DNA from: JAIVJN01 sp036732565
Lineage (GTDB): Bacteria > Acidobacteriota > Vicinamibacteria > Vicinamibacterales > UBA2999
Direction: 5' to 3'
Assembly: GCA_036732565.1 (NCBI GenBank)
Contig: DAINCF010000346.1
Coordinates: 1 to 7,675 of the forward strand
Length of the DNA: 7,675 bases
Part shown: in pieces, positions 1 to 6,346 of the stretch
Layout of the letters: every line of letters begins with the position of its first letter
Numbering within the stretch: position 1 is the stretch's first letter
Made by a program: the position numbers and the translations under genes
The notes under the pieces: generated by a model
Seen by the model: only the letters and a program-made list of their open reading frames with translations
What the model was told of the DNA's origin: nothing
The model's database searches: none

Positions 1-1
1 C

Positions 2-235
2 ACAGGAGCAGTGCACTTCTGGGATGCGGCGGGCTCGCTCCTGACGTCAAGCGGGTTGAAGCTGGCCCCCAAGCAGCTGCACGTGCTCGCCACTCAGACG
101 GTCGTTCCGAATACTTCGGGCCACGTCACCATCGCGCACAACGGCCGGTATGGGGACTTGAGCGGCAAGGGGATTGCCCTGGAGCCGGCGACTGGCTTCT
201 CGTTCGATACGCCCCTGTCGCATCGTCCGCGATAG
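2..235 (+). CDS. C-terminal end of an unrecognised protein (5' partial)
   Basis: The reading frame is open from the first bases of the window to TAG at 233-235, so only the last 77 residues or so are seen. A GTG at 11 could be read as a start, but the frame is open upstream of it and there is no ribosome binding site, so this is more likely the interior of a longer gene. The piece is mildly hydrophobic, rich in G, T, L and S, with no cysteine and no membrane helix. It reads like a beta-rich domain with HFWDAAGSLL near the start and the ending ALEPATGFSFDTPLSHRPR. I have an impression of similar C-termini in large secreted proteins of Acidobacteriota, but I cannot name a family or function. 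It lies 59 bases upstream of the repeat-protein gene on the same strand, so co-transcription is possible. Confidence 0.6.
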   Translation, partial: TGAVHFWDAAGSLLTSSGLKLAPKQLHVLATQTVVPNTSGHVTIAHNGRYGDLSGKGIALEPATGFSFDTPLSHRPR

Positions 236-283
236 AAATTGTTGAACGCATCACGGGCAGACGCTGACGGCTTGCGTCCTCCC

Positions 284-290
284 AAGGAGG
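284..290 (+). promoter_or_regulatory. Ribosome binding site of the repeat-protein gene
   Basis: AAGGAGG matches the anti-Shine-Dalgarno consensus and stands 4 bases before the ATG at 295. It fixes that start and suggests strong translation initiation. No clear -35/-10 pair is visible in the 59 bases between the preceding stop codon and this gene. Confidence 0.8.
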
Positions 291-294
291 TCCG

Positions 295-1971
295 ATGCTC
301 CGCAGTCTCGTCGCACGCGTCTCTCTCGCACTCGTTGTCGGCGTGGGAATCGTACCAGTCGCGGTTGCACAGCAACCGCTCGGCACGTTTCGGTGGCAGC
401 TCCAACCCTTCTGCAACATCGTCACATTGAACGTCACGCAGCAGGGGAACGTGTTCACGCTCGATGGGTTTGACGACCAGTGCGGCGCTGGCCAACGCGC
501 GAGCGTCGTCGGCACGGCCTTCGTCAATCCCGATGGCACCGTCGGGATGGGCCTGAACACCGTGCTGGCGCCGGGTGGCGCCTTCGTGCACGTCGACGCG
601 CGGATCGACTTCGGGTCACTGGGCGGACCGTGGCGTGACAGTTCAGGCAACAGCGGCACATTCATCTTCACACCAGGGGCGAGTACCGGCGGCCCGCCGC
701 GGCCCGTGTCGCCCAACGGCATTGCGCCGGGAAGCATCACGAGCGCGCAGCTCGCTCCCGGTGCGGTCGGGGGGCCACAGATCGATCCGAACCAGGTGCA
801 GACGCGTGTGGGTGGGAGCTGTCCTGTCGGACAATACCTGCGCGGCATCCACCCGAACGGCACGGTGATCTGCGAGCCGCTGTTGACGCCGCACGTCAGC
901 ACCACGGTCTACGACCCCGCCGACAGTGTCGGTTCCGAGAGTTCGCTCGCGATCGGGGCCGACGGCCTGCCGATCGTCAGCTATGTCGTCGGCAATCCTA
1001 ATGCCGGCGCTTTGGGAGTGACCCACTGCGGCAACCCGGCCTGCACCGCGGGCAACGTCAGCACCACTGTCGACGACCCCATCAACTTCGTGGGCGAGTG
1101 GACGTCGATCGCGATCGGCGGCGACGGCCTGCCCATCATCAGCCATCGGGACCGCACGGCCCTCGCCTTACGGGTCACGCATTGCGGCAACCCGGCCTGC
1201 ACCGCGGGCAACATCAGCACCATCGTCGACGATCCCACCAACAGCGTGGGTGAGTGGACGTCGATCGCAATCGGCACTGACGGCCTCCCCATCATCAGCC
1301 ATCGGGACTTCACGGCCCTCGCCTTACGGATCACGCATTGCGGCAACGCGGCCTGCACCGCGGGCAACATCAGCACTACCGTCGACGACACGGCGAACAG
1401 CCTCGGCTCCAGAACGTCGATCGCGGTCGGGGTCGACGGCCTGCCCATCATCAGCCATTGGGACCTCACGGCCCTCGCCTTACGGGTCACGCATTGCGGC
1501 AATGCGGCTTGCACCACGGGAAACGTCAGCACCACCGTCGACGACCCGCTCTTCGGCCAAGGCCAAACATCCATCGCCATCGGCGCCGACGGCCTGCCAA
1601 TCATCAGTCATAGCGGTGGATCTGACTTGCGGGTCACGCATTGTGGCAATGCGGCCTGCACCGCGGGCAACGTCAGCACCACCGTCGACCCCGCCAACAG
1701 CGATGGTGCGTACACGTCGATCGCAATCGGGGCCGATGGCCTGCCGATCATCAGCCATCGAGGCTCGGCCGACACCTTGCGGGTCACGCATTGCGGCAAC
1801 GCGGCCTGCACCGCGGGCAACGTCAGCACCACCGTCGACGATCCTGTCAACAGCGTGGGTTCGTACACGTCGATCGCCATCACCGTCGACGGCCTGCCGA
1901 TCATCAGCCATTTCGACCAGACCGCCGCCGCCTTGCGCGTGACCAAATGCGCCACGCGGACGTGTCAATGA
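295..1971 (+). CDS. Secreted seven-repeat protein, probable seven-bladed beta-propeller
   Basis: This 558-residue protein has a signal peptide: basic n-region, hydrophobic residues 9-22, and an AVA site at 23-25, so the mature form begins near Q26. Residues 28 to about 136 form an N-terminal domain with cysteines C40 and C63. A linker at about 142-172 contains APGSITSAQLAPGAV, the style of sequence seen in fibre-like or trimeric surface proteins. A short motif follows with C176 and C193 (CPVGQYLRGI...GTVIC). Residues 201-558 are seven repeats of 49-54 residues. Each unit reads roughly STTVDDP, TSIAIGADGLPIISH, LRVTHCGNAACTAGN and carries a CX4C cysteine pair, which suggests a disulfide in an exported protein. 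There is no lipobox, C-terminal anchor or sorting signal. I do not recognise a named family and assign no activity; binding or surface display is inference. The gene has a strong ribosome binding site and converges on the kinase gene. Confidence 0.88.
   Translation: MLRSLVARVSLALVVGVGIVPVAVAQQPLGTFRWQLQPFCNIVTLNVTQQGNVFTLDGFDDQCGAGQRASVVGTAFVNPDGTVGMGLNTVLAPGGAFVHVDARIDFGSLGGPWRDSSGNSGTFIFTPGASTGGPPRPVSPNGIAPGSITSAQLAPGAVGGPQIDPNQVQTRVGGSCPVGQYLRGIHPNGTVICEPLLTPHVSTTVYDPADSVGSESSLAIGADGLPIVSYVVGNPNAGALGVTHCGNPACTAGNVSTTVDDPINFVGEWTSIAIGGDGLPIISHRDRTALALRVTHCGNPACTAGNISTIVDDPTNSVGEWTSIAIGTDGLPIISHRDFTALALRITHCGNAACTAGNISTTVDDTANSLGSRTSIAVGVDGLPIISHWDLTALALRVTHCGNAACTTGNVSTTVDDPLFGQGQTSIAIGADGLPIISHSGGSDLRVTHCGNAACTAGNVSTTVDPANSDGAYTSIAIGADGLPIISHRGSADTLRVTHCGNAACTAGNVSTTVDDPVNSVGSYTSIAITVDGLPIISHFDQTAAALRVTKCATRTCQ
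895..1968 (+). repeat. Seven tandem ~150-bp coding repeats
   Basis: The units start at 895, 1057, 1213, 1369, 1525, 1672 and 1822. They encode 54, 52, 52, 52, 49, 50 and 49 residues. The repeats are close at the nucleotide level as well as in protein, most clearly the second, third and fourth units. A block around GTCACGCATTGCGGCAAC recurs almost unchanged. Length differences are confined to the loops before TSIAIG and between PIISH and LRVTH. The last unit stops just after its cysteine pair, and its N in CGN is replaced (TKCATRTCQ). Confidence 0.9.
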
Positions 1972-1984
1972 GGGAAACGGAATC

Positions 1985-2171
1985 TCGCGATCTCGTGATC
2001 TGGTGATTTCGCGATTGCATTTGGTGTTTCGTGATCTATTTGGCGATCTCGGGCGAGCCGGCGACGTGGAAATCACGAGATAAATGACCGGATCGCCAGA
2101 TCGCCACATCGATCGCCAGATCGCCAGATCGCCAGATTCGATCACGAGATCACCAGATCGCGAAATCACCA
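1985..2171. repeat. Inverted array of 8-bp repeats between convergent genes
   Basis: The right arm is built from units of consensus RATCRCSA. Ten intact copies start at 2071, 2091, 2099, 2111, 2119, 2127, 2140, 2148, 2156 and 2164, with short phase breaks (CATC at 2107, GATTC at 2135). The left arm carries the reverse complement of the same unit: TCGCGATC 1985, TCGTGATC 1993, TGGTGATT 2001, TCGCGATT 2009, TCGTGATC 2029 and TGGCGATC 2041. The arms can pair, for example 2001-2015 with 2157-2171 (15 bp perfect) and 1989-2000 with 2140-2151 (12 bp perfect). Twelve GATC sites fall within 1989-2159. The array starts 14 bases after the stop of the repeat-protein gene and ends about 150 bases from the stop of the kinase gene. 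It could act as a bidirectional transcript end or a REP-like element, but no T-tract is present, so a classical intrinsic terminator is not supported. Confidence 0.85.
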
Positions 2172-2320
2172 ATGACCAAGGTCACCCCTCCTGTGCCCCC
2201 GGGATGGCCGTCTTCGACCACCCGCCACGCTTCAGTGTGTCCCACGGCGCCGCAATCCCACACGCTGCTCACGAATCGCAGATCGACGCGCAGTTGTGAT
2301 GTCTCTCGAAGCGTTCCGCC
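2172..2320. other. Short non-coding stretch downstream of the kinase gene
   Basis: This stretch separates the 8-bp array from the kinase stop codon. A minus-strand frame can be read through it, but it has no start with a ribosome binding site and no recognisable residues. In particular it does not look like a receiver domain or a LuxR-type helix-turn-helix, so a partner response regulator is not encoded here. Confidence 0.5.
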
Positions 2321-5300
2321 TCAGCGCAGTGGGAGCGTGAACGTCACGCGCGTTCCGGCCCCTGGGGAGGACGTCACTTCCAGCGACCCGCCAAGGCTCG
2401 AGGCTCGGCGATGCATGTTTCGCAACCCCTGGCCCTCTCTGGGCCCCGCCGTGTCGAATCCACGGCCGTCGTCCGTCACGCTAAGCTGCAGCTGCCGTGA
2501 CGTAACCGTCACCTCGACGCTAACCGCGGTGGCGTCCGCGTGGCGAATGATGTTGTTGAGGATCTCCTTGAAGATCAGGAATACATGACGCCGTACGTCA
2601 GCGGTGAGACGCCGGCGCGGGTCGCCCGTCGCTTCGAAGCGCAGCTGAGGACCGCCGGCCCTCAGGAGCTCCGTAGCCACGCGCCGCATGCGCTGAAGCA
2701 AGTGGATTGGTGAATCCCGAAGGGGATCAATCGCCCAGACGATGTCGCTCATGGAATCCACCGACTCTCGCGACAGCGTGCCGATGCGCGACAGCGGATC
2801 GGCGATGTGCGCTCCAGGGCTGCCCAGGTGGGTGCGCACGACTTCACTGAGGATTGCGATCTGGCTGAGGGAGGATCCCAGGTCGTCGTGCAGATCGCTG
2901 GCAATCCGCGTTCGAAGGCGCTCGATCTCGAGCAGTCGCGTCACTCGATACCGATGAACGGCATAGCCTGATGCGATCATCAACAACGCAAGCGTGGCAA
3001 GGAACCACCATCGCTTCCAGACGGGCAGCAGGATCGTGAAGGTGACCGATGCTGGCGGTTCACTTGCGTGCCCGTACGTGTTTACTGCCCGTACCAGAAC
3101 ACGATAGGAGCCGGCCGCCAGCTCCGCATAGTTGACGCTACGATCCAGTGTCGGCGCCGTCCATGGCGAGTCTGTTCCTTCAAGTCGGTACTGATACCGG
3201 AGAGGTTCCCCGGTTGCGGGATCAAGGCCGAAGTAGTCGATCTGGACCTGATTCTCATGTGGCTCGAGATCCCGAATGGAGACGTGGGGCTGGCCCAGAT
3301 GCGAGAGCTGGTAGGCCACGCCGCGAATGCGCAGCCCGCCAATCCAGACGGTGGGTGGTTCGCGAGCGACGTCCAGACGTGGGGTGAGACGCGAGATCCC
3401 CGTGAACGTACCAAACCAGAGAGCGCCGGCGCGATCGCGGAACGCGGTAATCACCTCGCTTCCGGCCAGACCGTCGGCGACGGAGAAGTGCGTGAACTGG
3501 CCAGAATCGGGTTCAAGTCGATCGACACCTTGCGCTGTGCCGACGTAGAGATATCTGGCCCCATCGTCGGTCATGCACCAGACAGTCCCGCTGCTCAGCC
3601 CCTGGGGACCAACGGTGTACGCGGTAAAGCGCGGCCGTTCGGCCGTCGGATCATCAGAGCGGTACAAACCGGCCCCCCGAGTACCGACCCACAGCCGGCC
3701 GCGAGCATCGACATGAAGTCCGGTCACCTGCAGCGGCATGGCGGCTTCTCCCATTCCAACGTGTGTGAATCGCCCGTTCCGATGCCGAGCCAGTCCACGG
3801 CTGGATCCGAACCACACGGTCCCTGCACTGTCTTCGGCGAACGACAGGCTACCGAAGGACACCAACCGCAAGTCGGTTTCCGGATACTGGTGAAAAACGC
3901 CCGTCGAACGCTGCCAGCGCATGACGCGGCGGTCGACTTCGAGATGCACAGTCATCCAGACGTCGCCACGCGAATCCTCGAACGCCGGAGCTACGCGGTC
4001 GGCAGGCAGCCCATTGGCAATCGTATAGATCGTCTTTCGCTGGGGGCGATCGACGTGCGCAATGTTGTGGACTTCGGGGAATCGAAACAGGCCTCTCGGC
4101 GTGCCGACCCACAGGTCCCCGGTGTGATCCTCGACGATGTCATAGTGATAGTCGGCCGCTCGTTCCGACGGCCCTAGGACGTTGAAGTTGTACGATGTGA
4201 AGCGTTCGCCGTCGAATTCGTTGAGAACGGGCCACCCTCCTTGGACGCGCACCCGACCAGCGCGACTTTGCGAAATCGACGTGACGTAGTCGTGCCTCAG
4301 CCCGTCTTCCTGTCGGAAGGTAACGAAGCCGTGCCTCGGCAGCTTGGAGACGCCGCCCGCGTCCGCGCCGATCCACACGTTGCCCGCTCCATCCTCCGCG
4401 ACGGCGTTGATAGTCCCGTTTATCAGGCCGGACGCCCCGGTGTACGCCCGGAACCGCTCGCCGTCGAACTCGACCAGGCCGCCCGGCGTGCCGATCCAGA
4501 CGCGGCCGTCGGAACCCTCCGAGAGGCTTCGGACTACGGCCGGCAGTCGCGCGAGTGTCTCGAATCGGCAGGCTTCGCCACGCGCCGTCGGCAGAGGGGA
4601 ACTGCCGCCGGCATTACAGACCGATGTCGCTGCGGGGAGAGAGTGAGGCGTCTCGGCCGACGTTGACGACGGCATGGGGACGAACACGCTCAGTCCGCTG
4701 TCGTGTCCGACCCAAATCCTGCCGAACCGGTCCGCAAGAAGAGCCCGCACCGCCTTGGCCGCTCGCATGGTGGGATCGCGGACAATCTGACCGTCGGGAA
4801 GCCGCCGAAAGAGGCCTGAGAGTGTGCCGATCCAGAGCGTGCGATCAGGCCCTTCAGCGAGCGCTCGCACTTGCCCCAACGGCGATGAACTGTTGGAAGG
4901 ATCTGGCTCGACGCGACGGAAGCTCGGCTCGTCGTCTGGTCGCTCGAGAACAAATAGACCACCTGCCGTGCCGATCCACAACCACCCGGCCCGATCCTTC
5001 TCTAACGTGAACACATGATTGGATGCGACGTCTGGGCCCAGCAAGTACGCGGTGAGTGGAGGTGTCACAGTGTGGTGGCCTGGAGCGTTCGCGGTGTCCA
5101 ACTCGATGGCCTTCACCTGACGTGAAGGAGCGATATCAGAACGCAACCGTGCCAAACCACCCACGGTTGCCACCCAGTAGGTTCCTGGTCCCACCTCTAC
5201 GAACTCCTCCACCGATGGATGCGGCAGGCCTTGCTGGGGGCCGTAGTTGACGAACCGGCTCCCATCGAACCGGCTCAGTCCGTCGGCCGTGCAGAACCAG

Positions 5301-5509
5301 AGAAAGCCTCGCGAATCAGGAACAACACAGTGGATACGATCATGGGCGAGCCCAGTGGAAGCGTTGTAGCTCTGGAGGGGCAAACGCTCAGCCCGAAGGT
5401 CGGCTGAGCCTGGCACAGCGATCGCGAGCACGGTCGCAAGGATCCGAGCGAGTGCGCAGCGCTGGAACACAAGCAACGCGATTTGTGCACGTCCCTGCGG
5501 GCGCGACAT
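2321..5509 (-). CDS. Two-component sensor histidine kinase (Reg_prop x ~14, Y_Y_Y, HisKA_3, HATPase_c)
   Basis: This is a 1062-residue membrane sensor kinase that should autophosphorylate on histidine and pass the phosphate to a separate regulator. Residues 9-40 form a signal peptide or anchor. Residues 46-710 hold blades marked by [LVIY]W[IVF]G[TSA]-type motifs at about 70, 111, 177, 225, 265, 337, 378, 419 (degenerate), 466, 517, 565, 606, 654 and 697: fourteen in all, fitting two seven-bladed propellers. A Y_Y_Y domain follows at about 753-825, then a membrane helix at about 833-851. The H-box DLHDDLG places the phosphoacceptor at H874. The N-box has N985/N986, G1 is DDGRGF (1013-1018), and G2 is GQGLRNM (1026-1032). 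Catalytic residues look intact. There is no fused receiver or DNA-binding domain. I chose the ATG at 5507-5509 because GAGAG lies 8 bases upstream and the signal sequence follows at once. The frame opens to 5713, but that extension is antisense to an enoyl-CoA hydratase remnant. TATAGA (complement of 5544-5549) could be a -10 box, without a good -35. The ligand is unknown. Confidence 0.93.
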   Translation of the reverse strand: MSRPQGRAQIALLVFQRCALARILATVLAIAVPGSADLRAERLPLQSYNASTGLAHDRIHCVVPDSRGFLWFCTADGLSRFDGSRFVNYGPQQGLPHPSVEEFVEVGPGTYWVATVGGLARLRSDIAPSRQVKAIELDTANAPGHHTVTPPLTAYLLGPDVASNHVFTLEKDRAGWLWIGTAGGLFVLERPDDEPSFRRVEPDPSNSSSPLGQVRALAEGPDRTLWIGTLSGLFRRLPDGQIVRDPTMRAAKAVRALLADRFGRIWVGHDSGLSVFVPMPSSTSAETPHSLPAATSVCNAGGSSPLPTARGEACRFETLARLPAVVRSLSEGSDGRVWIGTPGGLVEFDGERFRAYTGASGLINGTINAVAEDGAGNVWIGADAGGVSKLPRHGFVTFRQEDGLRHDYVTSISQSRAGRVRVQGGWPVLNEFDGERFTSYNFNVLGPSERAADYHYDIVEDHTGDLWVGTPRGLFRFPEVHNIAHVDRPQRKTIYTIANGLPADRVAPAFEDSRGDVWMTVHLEVDRRVMRWQRSTGVFHQYPETDLRLVSFGSLSFAEDSAGTVWFGSSRGLARHRNGRFTHVGMGEAAMPLQVTGLHVDARGRLWVGTRGAGLYRSDDPTAERPRFTAYTVGPQGLSSGTVWCMTDDGARYLYVGTAQGVDRLEPDSGQFTHFSVADGLAGSEVITAFRDRAGALWFGTFTGISRLTPRLDVAREPPTVWIGGLRIRGVAYQLSHLGQPHVSIRDLEPHENQVQIDYFGLDPATGEPLRYQYRLEGTDSPWTAPTLDRSVNYAELAAGSYRVLVRAVNTYGHASEPPASVTFTILLPVWKRWWFLATLALLMIASGYAVHRYRVTRLLEIERLRTRIASDLHDDLGSSLSQIAILSEVVRTHLGSPGAHIADPLSRIGTLSRESVDSMSDIVWAIDPLRDSPIHLLQRMRRVATELLRAGGPQLRFEATGDPRRRLTADVRRHVFLIFKEILNNIIRHADATAVSVEVTVTSRQLQLSVTDDGRGFDTAGPREGQGLRNMHRRASSLGGSLEVTSSPGAGTRVTFTLPLR

Positions 5510-5582
5510 GGCGTCGGCTCTCGTTTGTAATCGCGCCCACCAGTCTATAGCTCGCGCACAGCACGCAAGCTGCGTCTGGTAG

Positions 5583-5758
5583 AGTGCCGGCGAGGATACC
5601 ATGCTGGCTGAGCGATATATGGCTGGATCCATCGGGCGTTGCCGGCCAGCGCGCTCGGCGACTTCGTCAGATCCCTCGTGCATCGTATCGCCGCGTTTCC
5701 CGCCGCCGGCCAAGTCGCGGTCAAGGACCGCGTGAACGCGATCGCAACGTCATGACGG
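5583..5758 (+). pseudogene. Remnant of an enoyl-CoA hydratase/isomerase gene (C-terminal piece, frameshifted)
   Basis: Two plus-strand frames join to give GEDTMLAERY (frame of ATG 5601) followed by GWIHRALPASALGDFVRSLV, HRIAAFPAAGQVAVKDRVNA and IATS, ending at TGA 5756-5758. This resembles the segment of crotonase-family proteins that reads roughly AERYGWVNRALP, then a helix with FV..L..RIA.FP, then KxxVN. The two halves are out of frame at GAGCGATATATGGCTGG (5610-5626); removing one AT from TATAT restores AERYGWIHRALP. Stops flank both sides (TAG 5580-5582, TGA 5756-5758), and the catalytic N-terminal part of the fold is absent. It is therefore a dead fragment. It lies antisense to the apparent N-terminal extension of the kinase frame. 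The family call rests on motif recall, without a database search. Confidence 0.62.
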
Positions 5759-5939
5759 GCGCTTCCGCGCTCGGGGCCTCGGCGACGATCCGGCCGTACG
5801 GGTCGCTCACTGTCAGCACACCCTGATGCGCAGCTCGAATCACGCTGGGGCCCTGCGCCACGCCGCGGAGCACTGCCATCCGAGAGTGAAAGACGCCGTC
5901 GACGTCAAAGTCCGACGCCGGAGTATCTGATGGACACCG
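5721..5939 (-). pseudogene. lnt: Remnant resembling the C-terminal part of apolipoprotein N-acyltransferase
   Basis: On the minus strand a 72-codon frame runs from just after TGA (5942-5944) to TGA at 5721-5723. It reads SDTPASDFDVDGVFHSRMAV, LRGVAQGPSVIRAAHQGVLT and VSDPYGRIVAEAPSAEAPVM. The order H..MA..R....G.P..R....G......D..GR matches the end of the nitrilase-like domain of Lnt, as in the E. coli stretch with HFQMARMRALELG and LLRSTNNGV. Lnt N-acylates apolipoproteins in the inner membrane. Here the membrane helices, the catalytic Glu-Lys-Cys region and the extreme C-terminus are all missing; after PVMTL the frame turns to RSRSRGP and stops. No ribosome binding site serves it. Another carbon-nitrogen hydrolase family member is possible. 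The fragment abuts or slightly overlaps the crotonase remnant on the opposite strand. Confidence 0.58.
5920..5923 (+). promoter_or_regulatory. Ribosome binding site of the truncated membrane-protein gene
   Basis: GGAG stands 6 bases before the ATG at 5930. The well-placed site supports this ATG as the genuine original start of the membrane-protein gene, even though the gene body downstream is broken. Confidence 0.5.
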
Positions 5940-6346
5940 TCCTCACCCGTCTAATCTTCGTTGCCGGCCTTGGGCAGTTGGGCGTTCTCGTTGCGTCCGC
6001 TCTTGTTCCGTTCCGCCTGAACTGGCGCGACGAGTTGTGCGGTTTGTCGCGGCTGCACGCGAGAAGCGGAGTGCACGCCCGGCCTTCGCTCGCCAACCAC
6101 CACCATCCCGGCGCGGCCCTCACCTGCCTATCGGCGAGCGTCGGCTGCCAGCCACGCCCAGGAAGCTGCACCCACCCATCGGATGCCGATTGGCACCGAC
6201 CTTGCCCCGTAAGCCATCGCGAGGCCGTGCACAAAGTGCAAACATCACAGATTCGGCGGTTTTCCGATAACAGGCGAGGCGTTTCGCCACAGTCGGTCGC
6301 TGCCGCTCTCCTCTCCGCACCACCCTCGACATCAAAATGTTGCTGA
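5930..6346 (+). pseudogene. Truncated small membrane-protein gene (N-terminal ~43 codons genuine)
   Basis: The first 43 residues contain one clear membrane helix (VLTRLIFVAGLGQLGVLVAS) followed by ALVPFRLNWRDELCGLSRLH. I recall an uncharacterised bacterial family of about 130-140 residues and several membrane helices with this kind of start, in which the next element is a second helix near W-[VT]-Y-x-G-Y. Here the frame stays open to TAG/TGA-free residue 138 (stop at 6344-6346), but from about position 6059 the translation becomes rich in R, H, S, P and C with no second helix, and no other plus frame supplies one. The simplest reading is that the 5' end of the gene is joined to unrelated DNA near 6059-6065. 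If the whole 138-codon frame is still translated from the good ribosome binding site, the product would be a single-helix chimera. The family identification is tentative. Confidence 0.5.

Noticed and set aside
981..1604. Minus-strand repetitive frame of 207 codons, plus similar frames at 1608-1955 and 1480-2172
   Set aside because: Their repetitiveness is inherited from the seven coding repeats on the plus strand; none has start signals of its own.
295..1971. Diversity-generating retroelement target or phase-variable antigen
   Set aside because: No reverse transcriptase or template repeat is in the window, and variation between repeats is not confined to adenine-derived positions that I can see.
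1985..2171. CRISPR array
   Set aside because: The units are 8 bp, directly adjacent and flip orientation at the centre; there are no unique spacers and no cas genes.
1972..2171. Classical intrinsic terminator
   Set aside because: Stems are available but no GC-rich hairpin followed by a T-tract is present on either strand.
3068..4177. Plus-strand frame of 369 codons
   Set aside because: It is antisense to the propeller region of the kinase, which has strong blade motifs; the plus translation has no recognisable features.
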